Below the pieces are notes generated by a model. That model worked only from the letters and a program-made list of their open reading frames with translations. It had not been told where the DNA came from and did no database searches. From assembly GCF_932526225.1 (NCBI RefSeq), contig NC_064040.1, forward strand, positions 932,001 to 996,000: a stretch of DNA of 64,000 bases, read 5' to 3'. This stretch comes from Nematostella vectensis (Eukaryota; Cnidaria; Anthozoa; Actiniaria; Edwardsiidae). This document shows positions 12,301-27,800 of the stretch, piece by piece; position 1 is the first letter of the stretch; every line of letters begins with the position of its first letter. The position numbers were made by a program, and so were the translations under genes.

Positions 12301-15300
12301 CTTTTAATGTCATGACACACCGAGAACAGTATAATTAAGTATCGATATTTAAAAAAAAAATAAAGAAAAAAAAATAGGCTATCAGCGGGAATCGAACCCG
12401 GGTCGCTGCGTTAGTAGTCAAGTGCCCGCAACGAAAGACTAACGTGGCATTACTGAAGGGAATTGTAATGAAAATTACTTTTAATACTATTGGTATCGTA
12501 AACTATCCCAAGCAATGTCACCATCGGACTGTAGGTTACATTCGGGAAAATCTTCAGGGTTACATTCGGGAATTTTTTTTACGAGTGTAACCTCCAAAAG
12601 GTTACAATCGATAATTTTTTTTTCCGAATGTAAATTCCAAAAAGTAACATTAGGAAAATAAAACAGTATACTCGGAAAAAAAGGTATATCAATCTATCGA
12701 GCGCTATGCTCTATGTTAGAATCTACTTAATCAAGTTATCCAAGGAATCTAGTTAGTTCTTGTGTGCATAAAATATGTACAGGATCCTGAACAAAGCATG
12801 AGCACATCAAAGATGCTGAGAGTACATAAAAATGTCCCTATACCTTCTTTTTATGTCATGACACACCAAGAACAGTATAATTAAGTATCGATATTTAAAA
12901 AAAAATAAAGAAAAAAAAAAAGGCTATCAGCGGGAATCGAACCCGGGTCGCTGCGTTAGTAGTCAAGTGCCCGCAACGAAAGACTAACGTGGCATTGTTG
13001 AAGGGAATTATAATGAAAATTACTTTTAATACTATTGATATCGTAAACTATCCCAACCAATGTCACCATCGGACTGGAGGTTACATTCGGGAAAAGCTTC
13101 AGGGTTACATTCGGGAATTTGTTTTACGAATGTAACCTCCAAAAGGTTACAATCGATAATTTTTTTTCCGAATGTAAATTCCAAAAAGTAACATTAGGAA
13201 AATAAAACAGTATACTCCTAAAAAAAGGTATATCAATCTATCGAGCGCTATGCTCTATGTTAGAATCTACTTAATCAAGTTATCCAAGGAATCTAGTTAG
13301 TTCTTGTGTGCATAAAATATGTACAGGATCCTGAACAAAGCATGAGCACATCAAAGATGCTGAGAGTACATAAAAATGTCCCTATACCTTCTTTTTATGT
13401 CATGACACACCAAGAACAGTATAATTAAGTATCGATATTTAAAAAAAAATAAAGAAAAAAAAATAGGCTATCAGCGGGAATCGAACCCGGGTCGCTGCGT
13501 TAGTAGTCAAGTGCCCGCAACAAAAGACTAACGTGGCATTGCTGAAGGGAATTGTAATGAAAATTACTTTTAATACTATTGGTATCGTAAACTATCCCAA
13601 GCAAAGTCACCATCGGACTGGAGGTTACATTCGGGAAAAGCTTCAGGGTTACATTCGGGAATTTGTTTTACAAGTGTAACCTCCAAAAGGTTACAATCAA
13701 TAATTTTTTTCCGAATGTAAATTCCAAAAAGTAACATTAGGAAAAATAAAACAGTATACTCGGAAAAAAAGGTATATCAATCTATCGAGCGCTATGCTCT
13801 ATGTTAGAATCTACTTAATCAAGTTATCCAAGGAATCTAGTTAGGTCTTGTGCGCATAAAATATGTACAGGATCCTGAACAAAGCATGAACACATCAAAG
13901 ATGCTGAGAGTACATAAAAATGTCCCTATACCTTCTTTTTATGTCATGACACACCAAGAACAGTATAATTAAGTATCGATATTTAAAAAAAAAAACAAAG
14001 AAAAAAAATAGGCTATCAGAGGGAATCGAACCGGGGTCGCTGCGGTAGTAGTCAAGTGCCCGCAACGAAAGACTAACGTGGCATTGCTGAAGGGAATTGT
14101 AATGAAAATTACTTTTAATACTATTGGTATCGTTAACTATCCCAAGCAAAGTCACCATCGGACTGGAGGTTACCTTCAGGAAAAGCTTCAGGGTTACATT
14201 CGGGAATTTGTTTTACGAGTGCAACCTCCAAAAGGTTACCATCGATAATTTTTTTCCGAATGTAAATTCCAAAAAGTAACATTAGGAAAAATAAAACAGT
14301 ATACTCGGAAAAAAAGGTATATCAATCTATCGAGCGCTATGCTCTATGTTAGAATCTACTTAATCAAGTTATCCAAGGAATCTAGTTAGTTTTTGTGTGC
14401 ATAAAATATGTACAGGATCGTGAACAAAGCATGAGCACATCAAAGATTCTGAGAGTACATAAAAATGTCCCTATACCTTCTTTTTATGTCATGACACACC
14501 AAGAACAGTATAATTAAGTATCGATATTTAAAAAAAAAAAAAGAAAGAAAAAAAAGAAAGGCTATCAGAGGGAATCGAACCCGGGTCGCTGCGTTAGTAG
14601 TCAAGTGCCCGCAACGAAAGACTAACGTGGCATTACTGAAGGGAATTGTAATGAAAATTACTTTTAATACTGTTGGTATCGTAAACTATCCCAAGCAAAG
14701 TCACCATCGGATTGGAGGTTACATTCGGGAAAAGCTTCAGGGTTACATTCGGGAATTTGTTTTACGAGTGTAACCTCCAAAAGGTTACAATCGATAATTT
14801 TTTTTTCCGAATGTAAATTCCAAAAAGTAACATTAGGAAAAATAAAACAGTATACTCGAAAAAAAAGGTGTATCAATCTATCGAGCGCTATGCTCTATGT
14901 TAGAATCTACTTAATCAAGTTATCCAAGGAATCTAGTTAGTTCTTGTGTGCATAAAATATGTACAGGATCCTGAACAAAGCATGAGCACATCAAAGATGC
15001 TGAGAGTACATAAAAATGTCCCTATACCTTCTTTTTATGTCATGACACACCAAGAACAGTATAATTAAGTATCGATATTTAAAAAAAAAATAAAGAAAAA
15101 AAAAAGGCTATCAGCGGGAATCGAACCCGGGTCGCTGCGTTAGTAGTTAAGTGCCCGCAACGAAAGACTAACGTGGCATTGCTGAAGGGAATTGTAATGA
15201 AAATTACTTTCAATACTATTGGTATCGTAAACTATCCCAAGCAAAGTCACCATCGGACTGGAGGTTACATTCGGGAAAAGCTTCAGGGTTACATTCGGAA

Positions 15301-17079
15301 ATTTGTTTTACGAGTGTAACCTCTAAAAGGTTACAATCGATAAATTTTTTTCCGAATGTAAATTCCAAAAAGTAACATTAGGAAAAATAAAACAGTATAC
15401 TCGGAAAAAAAGGTATATCAATCTATCGAGCGCTATGCTCTATGTTAGAATCTACTTAATCAAGTTATCCAAGGAATCTAGTTAGTTCTTGTGTGCATAA
15501 AATATGTACAGGATCCTGAACAAAGCATGAGCACATCAAAGATGCTGAGAGTACATAAAAATGTCCCTATACCTTCTTTTTATGTCATGACACACCAAGA
15601 ACAGTATAATTAAGTATCGATATAAAAAAAAAATAAAGAAAAAAAAATAGGCTATCAGCAGGAATCGAACCCGGGTAGCTGCGTTAGTAGTCAAGTGCCA
15701 GCAACGAAAGACTAACGTGGCATTGCTGAAGGGAATTGTAATGAAAATTACTTTTAATACTATTGGTATCGTAAACTATCCCAAGCAAAGTCACCATCGG
15801 ACTGGAGGTTACATTCGGGAAAAGCTTCAGGTTACATTCGGGAATTTGTTTTACGAGTGTAACCTCCAAAAGGTTACAATCGATAATTTTTTTCCGAATG
15901 TAAATTCCAAAAAGTAACATTAGGAAAAATAAAACAGTATACTCGGAAAAAAAGGTATATCAATCTATCGAGCGCTATGCTCTATGTTAGAATCTACTTA
16001 ATCAAGTTATCCAAGGAATCTAGTTAGTTCTTGTGTGCATAAAATATGTACAGGATCCTGAACAAAGCATGAGCATATCAAAGATGCTGAGAGTACATAA
16101 AAATGTCCCTATACCTTCTTTTTATGTCATGACACACCAAGAACAGTATAATTAAGTATCGATATAAAAAAAAAATAAAGAAAAAAAAATAGGCTATCAG
16201 CGGGAATCGAACCCGGGTGGCTGCGTTAGTAGTCAAGTGCCCGCAACGAAAGACTAACGTGGCATTGCTGAAGGGAATTGTAATGAAAATTACTTTTAAT
16301 ACTATTGGTATCGTAAACTATCCCAAGCAAAGTCACCATCGGACTGGAGGTTACATTCGGGAAAAGCTTGAGGGTTACATTCGGAAATTTGTTTTACGAG
16401 TGTAACCTCCAAAAGGTTACAATCGATAAATTTTTTTCCGAATTTAAATTCCAAAAAGTAACATTATTAAAAATAAAACAGTATACTCGGAAAAAAAGGT
16501 ATATCAATCTATCGAGCGCTATGCTCTATGTTAGAATCTATTTAATCAAGTTATCCAAGGAATCTAGTTAGTTCTTGTGTGCATAAAATATGTACAGGAT
16601 CCTGAACAAAGCATGAGCACATCAAAGATGCTGAGAGTACATAAAAATGTCCTTATAACTTCTTTTTATGTCATGACACACCAAGAACAGTATAATTAAG
16701 TATCGATATTTAAAAAGAAAAATAAAGAAAAAAAAATGGCTATCAGCGGGAATCGAACCCGGGTCGCGGCGTTAGTAGTCAAGTGCCCGCAACGGAAGAC
16801 TAACGTGGCATTGCTGAAGGGAATTGTAATGAAAATTACTTTTAATACTATTGGTATCGTAAACTATCCCAAGCAAAGTTACCATCGGACTGGAGGTTAC
16901 ATTCGGGAAAAGCTTCAGGTTACATTCGGGAATTTGTTTTACGAGTGTAACCTCCAAAAGGTTACAATCGATAAATTTTTTTCCGAATTTAAATTCCAAA
17001 AAGTAACATTATTAAAAATAAAACAGTATACTCGGAAAAAAAGGTATATCAATCTATCGAGCGCTATGCTCTATGTTAG

Positions 17080-20000
17080 AATCTACTTAATCAAGTTATC
17101 CAAGGAATCTAGTTAGTTCTTGTGTGCATAAAATATGTACAGGATCCTGAACAAAGCATGAGCACATCAAAGATGCTGCGAGTACATAAAAATGTCCTTA
17201 TACCTTCTTTTTATGTCATGACACACCAAGAACAGTATAATTAAGTATCGATATTTAAAAAAAAATAAAGAAAAAAAATGGCTATCAGCGGGAATCGAAC
17301 CCGGGTCGCTGCGTTAGTAGTCAAGTGCCCGCAACGAAAGACTAACGTGGCATTGCTGAAGGGAATTGTAATGAAAATTACTTTTAATACTATTGGTATC
17401 GTAAACTATCCCAAGCAAAGTCACCATCGGACTGGAGGTTACATTCGGGAAAAGCTTCAGGTTACATTCGGGAATTTGTTTTACGAGTGTAACCTCCAAA
17501 AGGTTACAATCGATAAATTTTTTTCCGAATTTAAATTCCAAAAAGTAACATTATTAAAAATAAAACAGTATACTCGGAAAAAAAGGTATATCAATCTATC
17601 GAGCGCTATGCTCTATGTTAGAATCTACTTAATCAAGTTATCCAAGGAATCTAGTTAGTTCTTGTGTGCATAAAATATGTACAGGATCCTGAACAAAGCA
17701 TGAGCACATCAAAGATGCTGAGAGTACATAAAAATGTCCCTATACCTTCTTTTTATGTCATGACACACCAAGAACAGTATAATTAAGTATCGATATAAAA
17801 AAAAATAAAGAAAAAAAAATAGGCTATCAGCGGGAATCGAACCCGGGTCGCTGCGTTAGTAGTCAAGTGCCCGCAACGAAAGACTAACGTGGCATTGCTG
17901 AAGGGAATTGTAATGAAAATTACTTTTAATACTATTGGTATCGTAAACTATCCCAAGCAAAGTCACCATCGGACTGGAGGTTACATTCGGGAAAAGCTTC
18001 AGGTTACATTCGGGAATTTGTTTTACGAGTGTAACCTCCAAAAGGTTACAATCGATAATTTTTTTCCGAATGTAAATTCCAAAAAGTAACATTAGGAAAA
18101 ATAAAACAGTATACTCGGAAAAAAAGGTATATCAATCTATCGAGCGCTATGCTCTATGTTAGAATCTACTTAATCAAGTTATCCAAGGAATCTAGTTAGT
18201 TCTTGTGTGCATAAAATATGTACAGGATCCTGAACAAAGCATGAGCACATCAAAGATGCTGAGAGTACATAAAAATGTCCCTATACCTTCTTTTTATGTC
18301 ATGACACACCAAGAACAGTATAATTAAGTATCGATATAAAAAAAAAATAAAGAAAAAAAAATAGGCTATCAGCGGGAATCGAACCCGGGTGGCTGCGTTA
18401 GTAGTCAAGTGCCCGCAACGAAAGACTAACGTGGCATTGCTGAAGGGAATTGTAATGAAAATTACTTTTAATACTATTGGTATCGTAAACTATCCCAAGC
18501 AAAGTCACCATCGGACTGGAGGTTACATTCGGGAAAAGCTTCAGGGTTACATTCGGGAATTTGTTTTACGAGTGTAACCTCCAAAAGGTTACAATCAATA
18601 ATTTTTTTCCGAATGTAAATTCCAAAAAGTAACATTAGGAAAAATAAAACAGTATACTCGGAAAAAAAGGTATATTAATCTATCGAGCGCTATGCTCTAT
18701 GTTAGAATCTACTTAATCAAGTTATCCAAGGAATCTAGTTAGTTCTTGTGCGCATAAAATATGTACAGGATCCTGAACAAAGCATGAACACATCAAAGAT
18801 GCTGAGAGTACATAAAAATGTCCCTATACCTTCTTTTTATGTCATGACACACCAAGAACAGTATAATTAAGTATCGATATTTAAAAAAAAAATAAAGAAA
18901 AAAAATAGGCTATCAGAGGGAATCGAACCGGGGTCGCTGCGGTAGTAGTCAAGTGCCCGCAACGAAAGACTAACGTGGCATTGCTGAAGGGAATTGTAAT
19001 GAAAATTACTTTTAATACTATTGGTATCGTTAACTATCCCAAGCAAAGTCACCATCGGACTGGAGGTTACCTTCAGGAAAAGCTTCAGGGTTACATTCGG
19101 GAATTTGTTTTACGAGTGCAACCTCCAAAAGGTTACCATCGATAATTTTTTTCCGAATGTAAATTCCAAAAAGTAACATTAGGAAAAATAAAACAGTATA
19201 CTCGGAAAAAAAGGTATATCAATCTATCGAGCGCTATGCTCTATGTTAGAATCTACTTAATCAAGTTATCCAAGGAATCTAGTTAGTTTTTGTGTGCATA
19301 AAATATGTACAGGATCGTGAACAAAGCATGAGCACATCAAAGATTCTGAGAGTACATAAAAATGTCCCTATACCTTCTTTTTATGTCATGACACACCAAG
19401 AACAGTATAATTAAGTATCGATATTTAAAAAAAAAAAAAGAAAGAAAAAAAAGAAAGGCTATCAGAGGGAATCGAACCCGGGTCGCTGCGTTAGTAGTCA
19501 AGTGCCCGCAACGAAAGACTAACGTGGCATTACTGAAGGGAATTGTAATGAAAATTACTTTTAATACTGTTGGTATCGTAAACTATCCCAAGCAAAGTCA
19601 CCATCGGACTGGAGGTTACATTCGGGAAAAGCTTCAGGGTTACATTCGGGAATTTGTTTTACGAGTGTAACCTCCAAAAGGTTACAATCGATAATTTTTT
19701 TTTCCGAATGTAAATTCCAAAAAGTAACATTAGGAAAAATAAAACAGTATACTCGAAAAAAAAGGTGTATCAATCTATCGAGCGCTATGCTCTATGTTAG
19801 AATCTACTTAATCAAGTTATCCAAGGAATCTAGTTAGTTCTTGTGTGCATAAAATATGTACAGGATCCTGAACAAAGCATGAGCACATCAAAGATGCTGA
19901 GAGTACATAAAAATGTCCCTATACCTTCTTTTTATGTCATGACACACCAAGAACAGTATAATTAAGTATCGATATTTAAAAATAAAATAAAGAAAAAAAA

Positions 20001-23000
20001 AAGGCTATCAGCGGGAATCGAACCCGGGTCGCTGCGTTAGTAGTTAAGTGCCCGCAACGAAAGACTAACGTGGCATTGCTGAAGGGAATTGTAATGAAAA
20101 TTACTTTCAATACTATTGGTATCGTAAACTATCCCAAGCAAAGTCACCATCGGACTGGAGGTTACATTCGGGAAAAGCTTCAGGGTTACATTCGGGAATT
20201 TGTTTTACGAGAGTAACCTCCAAAAGGTTTCAATCAATAATTTTGTTTCCGAATGTAAATTCCAAAAAGTAACATTAGGAAAAATAAAACAGTATACTCG
20301 GAAAAAATGGTATATCAATCTATCGAGCGCTATGCTCTATGTTAGAATCTACTTAATCAAGTTATCCAAGGAATCTAGTTAGTTCTTGTGCGCATAAAAT
20401 ATGTACAGGATCCTGAACAAAGCATGAGCACATCAAAGATGCTGAGAGTACATAAAAATGTCCCTATACCTTCTTTTTATGTCATGACACACCAAGAACA
20501 GTATAATTAAATATCGATATTTAAAAAAAAAAATAAAGAAAAAAAATAGGCTATCAGCGGGAATCGAACCCGGGTGGCTGCGTTAGTAGTCAAGTGCCCG
20601 CAACGAAAGACTAACGTGGCATTGCTGAAGGGAATTGTAATGAAAATTACTTTTAATACTATTGGTATCGTAAACTATCCCAAGCAAAGTCACCATCGGA
20701 CTGGAGGTTACATTCGGAAAAAGCTTCAGGGTTACATTCGGAAATTTGTTTTACGAGTGTAACCTCCAAAAGGTTACAATCGATAAATTTTTTTCCGAAT
20801 GTAAATTCCAAAAAGTAACATTAGGAAAAATAAAACAGTATACTCGGAAAAAAAGGTATATCAATCTATCGAGCGCTATGCTCTATGTTAGAATCTACTT
20901 AATCAAGTTATCCAAGGAATCTAGTTAGTTCTTGTGTGCATAAAATATGTACAGGATCCTGAACAAAGCATGAGCACATCAAAGATGCTGCGAGTACATA
21001 AAAATGTCCTTATACCTTCTTTTTATGTCATGACACACCAAGAACAGTATAATTAAGTATCGATATTTAAAAAAAAATAAAGAAAAAAAATGGCTATCAG
21101 CGGGAATCGAACCCGGGTCGCTGCGTTAGTAGTCAAGTGCCCGCAACGAAAGACTAACGTGGCATTGCTGAAGGGAATTGTAATGAAAATTACTTTTAAT
21201 ACTATTGGTATCGTAAACTATCCCAAGCAAAGTCACCATCGGACTGGAGGTTACATTCGGGAAAAGCTTCAGGTTACATTCGGGAATTTGTTTTACGAGT
21301 GTAACCTCCAAAAGGTTACAATCGATAAATTTTTTTCCGAATTTAAATTCCAAAAAGTAACATTATTAAAAATAAAACAGTATACTCGGAAAAAAAGGTA
21401 TATCAATCTATCGAGCGCTATGCTCTATGTTAGAATCTACTTAATCAAGTTATCCAAGGAATCTAGTTAGTTCTTGTGTGCATAAAATATGTACAGGATC
21501 CTGAACAAAGCATGAGCACATCAAAGATGCTGAGAGTACATAAAAATGTCCCTATACCTTCTTTTTATGTCATGACACACCAAGAACAGTATAATTAAGT
21601 ATCGATATAAAAAAAAATAAAGAAAAAAAAATAGGCTATCAGCGGGAATCGAACCCGGGTCGCTGCGTTAGTAGTCAAGTGCCCGCAACGAAAGACTAAC
21701 GTGGCATTGCTGAAGGGAATTGTAATGAAAATTACTTTTAATACTATTGGTATCGTAAACTATCCCAAGCAAAGTCACCATCGGACTGGAGGTTACATTC
21801 GGGAAAAGCTTCAGGTTACATTCGGGAATTTGTTTTACGAGTGTAACCTCCAAAAGGTTACAATCGATAATTTTTTTCCGAATGTAAATTCCAAAAAGTA
21901 ACATTAGGAAAAATAAAACAGTATACTCGGAAAAAAAGGTATATCAATCTATCGAGCGCTATGCTCTATGTTAGAATCTACTTAATCAAGTTATCCAAGG
22001 AATCTAGTTAGTTCTTGTGTGCATAAAATATGTACAGGATCCTGAACAAAGCATGAGCACATCAAAGATGCTGAGAGTACATAAAAATGTCCCTATACCT
22101 TCTTTTTATGTCATGACACACCAAGAACAGTATAATTAAGTATCGATATAAAAAAAAAATAAAGAAAAAAAAATAGGCTATCAGCGGGAATCGAACCCGG
22201 GTGGCTGCGTTAGTAGTCAAGTGCCCGCAACGAAAGACTAACGTGGCATTGCTGAAGGGAATTGTAATGAAAATTACTTTTAATACTATTGGTATCGTAA
22301 ACTATCCCAAGCAAAGTCACCATCGGACTGGAGGTTACATTCGGGAAAAGCTTCAGGGTTACATTCGGGAATTTGTTTTACGAGTGTAACCTCCAAAAGG
22401 TTACAATCAATAATTTTTTTCCGAATGTAAATTCCAAAAAGTAACATTAGGAAAAATAAAACAGTATACTCGGAAAAAAAGGTATATTAATCTATCGAGC
22501 GCTATGCTCTATGTTAGAATCTACTTAATCAAGTTATCCAAGGAATCTAGTTAGTTCTTGTGCGCATAAAATATGTACAGGATCCTGAACAAAGCATGAA
22601 CACATCAAAGATGCTGAGAGTACATAAAAATGTCCCTATACCTTCTTTTTATGTCATGACACACCAAGAACAGTATAATTAAGTATCGATATTTAAAAAA
22701 AAAATAAAGAAAAAAAATAGGCTATCAGAGGGAATCGAACCGGGGTCGCTGCGGTAGTAGTCAAGTGCCCGCAACGAAAGACTAACGTGGCATTGCTGAA
22801 GGGAATTGTAATGAAAATTACTTTTAATACTATTGGTATCGTTAACTATCCCAAGCAAAGTCACCATCGGACTGGAGGTTACCTTCAGGAAAAGCTTCAG
22901 GGTTACATTCGGGAATTTGTTTTACGAGTGCAACCTCCAAAAGGTTACCATCGATAATTTTTTTCCGAATGTAAATTCCAAAAAGTAACATTAGGAAAAA

Positions 23001-24700
23001 AAAAACAGTATACTCGGAAAAAAAGGTATATCAATCTATCGAGCGCTATGCTCTATGTTAGAATCTACTTAATCAAGTTATCCAAGGAATCTAGTTAGTT
23101 TTTGTGTGCATAAAATATGTACAGGATCGTGAACAAAGCATGAGCACATCAAAGATTCTGAGAGTACATAAAAATGTCCCTATACCTTCTTTTTATGTCA
23201 TGACACACCAAGAACAGTATAATTAAGTATCGATATTTAAAAAAAAAAAAAGAAAGAAAAAAAAGAAAGGCTATCAGAGGGAATCGAACCCGGGTCGCTG
23301 CGTTAGTAGTCAAGTGCCCGCAACGAAAGACTAACGTGGCATTACTGAAGGGAATTGTAATGAAAATTACTTTTAATACTGTTGGTATCGTAAACTATCC
23401 CAAGCAAAGTCACCATCGGACTGGAGGTTACATTCGGGAAAAGCTTCAGGGTTACATTCGGGAATTTGTTTTACGAGTGTAACCTCCAAAAGGTTACAAT
23501 CGATAATTTTTTTTTCCGAATGTAAATTCCAAAAAGTAACATTAGGAAAAATAAAACAGTATACTCGAAAAAAAAGGTGTATCAATCTATCGAGCGCTAT
23601 GCTCTATGTTAGAATCTACTTAATCAAGTTATCCAAGGAATCTAGTTAGTTCTTGTGTGCATAAAATATGTACAGGATCCTGAACAAAGCATGAGCACAT
23701 CAAAGATGCTGAGAGTACATAAAAATGTCCCTATACCTTCTTTTTATGTCATGACACACCAAGAACAGTATAATTAAGTATCGATATTTAAAAATAAAAT
23801 AAAGAAAAAAAAAAGGCTATCAGCGGGAATCGAACCCGGGTCGCTGCGTTAGTAGTTAAGTGCCCGCAACGAAAGACTAACGTGGCATTGCTGAAGGGAA
23901 TTGTAATGAAAATTACTTTCAATACTATTGGTATCGTAAACTATCCCAAGCAAAGTCACCATCGGACTGGAGGTTACATTCGGGAAAAGCTTCAGGGTTA
24001 CATTCGGGAATTTGTTTTACGAGAGTAACCTCCAAAAGGTTTCAATCAATAATTTTGTTTCCGAATGTAAATTCCAAAAAGTAACATTAGGAAAAATAAA
24101 ACAGTATACTCGGAAAAAATGGTATATCAATCTATCGAGCGCTATGCTCTATGTTAGAATCTACTTAATCAAGTTATCCAAGGAATCTAGTTAGTTCTTG
24201 TGCGCATAAAATATGTACAGGATCCTGAACAAAGCATGAGCACATCAAAGATGCTGAGAGTACATAAAAATGTCCCTATACCTTCTTTTTATGTCATGAC
24301 ACACCAAGAACAGTATAATTAAATATCGATATTTAAAAAAAAAAATAAAGAAAAAAAATAGGCTATCAGCGGGAATCGAACCCGGGTGGCTGCGTTAGTA
24401 GTCAAGTGCCCGCAACGAAAGACTAACGTGGCATTGCTGAAGGGAATTGTAATGAAAATTACTTTTAATACTATTGGTATCGTAAACTATCCCAAGCAAA
24501 GTCACCATCGGACTGGAGGTTACATTCGGAAAAAGCTTCAGGGTTACATTCGGAAATTTGTTTTACGAGTGTAACCTCCAAAAGGTTACAATCGATAAAT
24601 TTTTTTCCGAATGTAAATTCCAAAAAGTAACATTAGGAAAAATAAAACAGTATACTCGGAAAAAAAGGTATATCAATCTATCGAGCGCTATGCTCTATGT
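17080..24700. repeat. 7-unit higher-order repeat, two tandem copies (3.81 kb each)
   Basis: Seven consecutive tRNA-like blocks at 17291, 17834, 18376, 18920, 19469, 20015 and 20560 recur at 21104, 21645, 22187, 22730, 23281, 23827 and 24372, a constant offset of 3810-3813. Rare marks match: AACCGGGG, GATCGTGAAC, GAGAGTAACC with GGTTTCAATC, and ATCGATAAATTT. Identity is visibly higher than between neighbouring units. Limits are estimated from where the marks stop agreeing (copy break about 20890). Confidence 0.88.
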
Positions 24701-24829
24701 TAGAATCTACTTATTCAAGTTATCCAAGGAATCTAGTTAGTTCTTGTGTGCATAAAATATGTACAGGATCCTGAACAAAGCATGAGCACATCAAAGATGC
24801 TGAGAGTACATAAAAATGTCCCTATACCT

Positions 24830-27800
24830 TCTTTTTATGTCATGACACACCAAGAACAGTATAATTAAGTATCGATATAAAAAAAAAATAAAGGAAAAAA
24901 AATAGGCTATCAGCGGGAATCGAACCCGGGTCGCTGCGTTAGTAGTCAAGTGCAAGCAACGAAAGACTAACGTGGCATTGCTGAAGGGAATTGTAATGAA
25001 AATTACTTTTAATACTATTGGTATCGTAAACTATCCCAAGCAAAGTCACCATCGGACTGGAGGTTACATTCGGGAAAAGCTTCAGGTTACATTCGGGAAT
25101 TTGTTTTACGAGTGTAACCTCCAAAATGTTACAATCGATAATTTTTTTCCGAATGTAAATTCCAAAAAGTAACATTAGGAAAAATAAAACAGTATACTCG
25201 GAAAAAAAGGTATATCAATCTATCGAGCGCTATGCTCTATGTTAGAATCTACTTAATCAAGTTATCCAAGGAATCTAGTTAGTTCTTGTGTGCATAAAAT
25301 ATGTACAGGATCCTGAACAAAGCATGAGCACATCAAAGATGCTGAGAGTACATAAAAATGTCCCTATACCTTCTTTTTATGTCATGACACACCAAGAACA
25401 GTATAATTAAGTATCGATATAAAAAAAAAATAAAGAAAAAAAAATAGGCTATCAGCGGGAATCGAACCCGGGTGGCTGCGTTAGTAGTCAAGTGCCCGCA
25501 ACGAAAGACTAACGTGGCATTGCTGAAGGGAATTGTAATGAAAATTACTTTTAATACTATTAGTATCGTAAACTATCCCAAGCAAAGTCACCATCGGACT
25601 GGAGGTTACATTCGGGAAAAGCTTCAGGGTTACATTCGGGAATTTGTTTTACGAGTGTAACCTCCAAAAGGTTACAATCGATATTTTTTTCCAAATGCAA
25701 ATTCCAAAAAGTAACATTAGGAAAACTAAAACAGTATACTCGGAAAAAAAGGTATATCAATCTATCGAGCGCTATGCTCTATGTTAGAATCTACTTAATC
25801 AAGTTATCCAAGGAATCTAGTTAGTTCTTGTGTGCATAAAATATGTACAGGATCCTGAACAAAGCATGAGCACATCAAATATGCTGAGAGTACATAAAAA
25901 TGTCCCTATACCTTCTTTTTATGTCATGACACACCAAGAACAGTATAATTAAGTATCGATATTTAAAAAAAAAAATAAAGAAAAAAAATAGGCTATCAGC
26001 GGGAATCGAACCCGGGTCGCTGCGTTAGTAGTCAAGTGCCCGCAACGAAAGACTAACGTGGCATTGCTGAAGGGAATTGTAATGAAAATTACTTTTAATA
26101 CTATTGGTATCGTAAACTATCCCAAGCAAAGTCACCATCGGACTGGAGGTTACATTCGGGAAAAGCTTGAGGGTTACATTCGGAAATTTGTTTTACGAGT
26201 GTAACCTCCAAAAGGTTACAATCGATAAATTTTTTTCCGAATTTAAATTCCAAAAAGTAACATTATTAAAAATAAAACAGTATACTCGGAAAAAAAGGTA
26301 TATCAATCTATCGAGCGCTATGCTCTATGTTAGAATCTACTTAATCAAGTTATCCAAGGAATCTAGTTAGTTCTTGTGTGCATAAAATATGTACAGGATC
26401 CTGAACAAAGCATGAGCACATCAAAGATGCTGAGAGTACATAAAAATGTCCTTATAACTTCTTTTTATGTCATGACACACCAAGAACAGTATAATTAAGT
26501 ATCGATATTTAAAAAAAAAAATAAAGAAAAAAAAATGGCTATCAGCGGGAATCGAACCCGGGTCGCGGCGTTAGTAGTCAAGTGCCCGCAACGGAAGACT
26601 AACGTGGCATTGCTGAAGGGAATTGTAATGAAAATTACTTTTAATACTATTGGTATCGTAAACTATCCCAAGCAAAGTCACCATCGGACTGGAGGTTACA
26701 TTCGGGAAAAGCTTCAGGTTACATTCGGGAATTTGTTTTACGAGTGTAACCTCCAAAAGGTTACAATCGATAAATTTTTTTCCGAATTTAAATTCCAAAA
26801 AGTAACATTATTAAAAATAAAACAGTATACTCGGAAAAAAAGGTATATCAATCTATCGAGCGCTATGCTCTATGTTAGAATCTACTTAATCAAGTTATCC
26901 AAGGAATCTAGTTAGTTCTTGTGTGCATAAAATATGTACAGGATCCTGAACAAAGCATGAGCACATCAAAGATGCTGCGAGTACATAAAAATGTCCTTAT
27001 ACCTTCTTTTTATGTCATGACACACCAAGAACAGTATAATTAAGTATCGATATTTAAAAAAAAATAAAGAAAAAAAATGGCTATCAGCGGGAATCGAACC
27101 CGGGTCGCTGCGTTAGTAGTCAAGTGCCCGCAACGAAAGACTAACGTGGCATTGCTGAAGGGAATTGTAATGAAAATTACTTTTAATACTATTGGTATCG
27201 TAAACTATCCCAAGCAAAGTCACCATCGGACTGGAGGTTACATTCGGGAAAAGCTTCAGGTTACATTCGGGAATTTGTTTTACGAGTGTAACCTCCAAAA
27301 GGTTACAATCGATAAATTTTTTTCCGAATTTAAATTCCAAAAAGTAACATTATTAAAAATAAAACAGTATACTCGGAAAAAAAGGTATATCAATCTATCG
27401 AGCGCTATGCTCTATGTTAGAATCTACTTAATCAAGTTATCCCAGGAATCTAGTTAGTTCTTGTGTGCATAAAATATGTACAGGATCCTGAACAAAGCAT
27501 GAGCACATCAAAGATGCTGAGAGTACATAAAAATGTCCCTATACCTTCTTTTTATGTCATGACACACCAAGAACAGTATAATTAAGTATCGATATAAAAA
27601 AATAATAAAGAAAAAAAAATAGGCTATCAGCGGGAATCGAACCCGGGTCGCTGCGTTAGTAGTCAAGTGCCCGCAACGAAAGACTAACGTGGCATTGCTG
27701 AAGGGAATTGTAATGAAAATTACTTTTAATACTATTGGTATCGTAAACTATCCCAAGCAAAGTCACCATCGGACTGGAGGTTACATTCGGGAAAAGCTTC

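Noticed and set aside
16736-17116. 126-residue open frame repeated at 17278, 21090, 26535, 27077 and 29251
   Set aside because: It exists only where a G is missing after the HindIII site and the A tract has a certain length. Sister units lack it, and an overlapping frame of similar length lies on the other strand. This is satellite sequence, not a gene.
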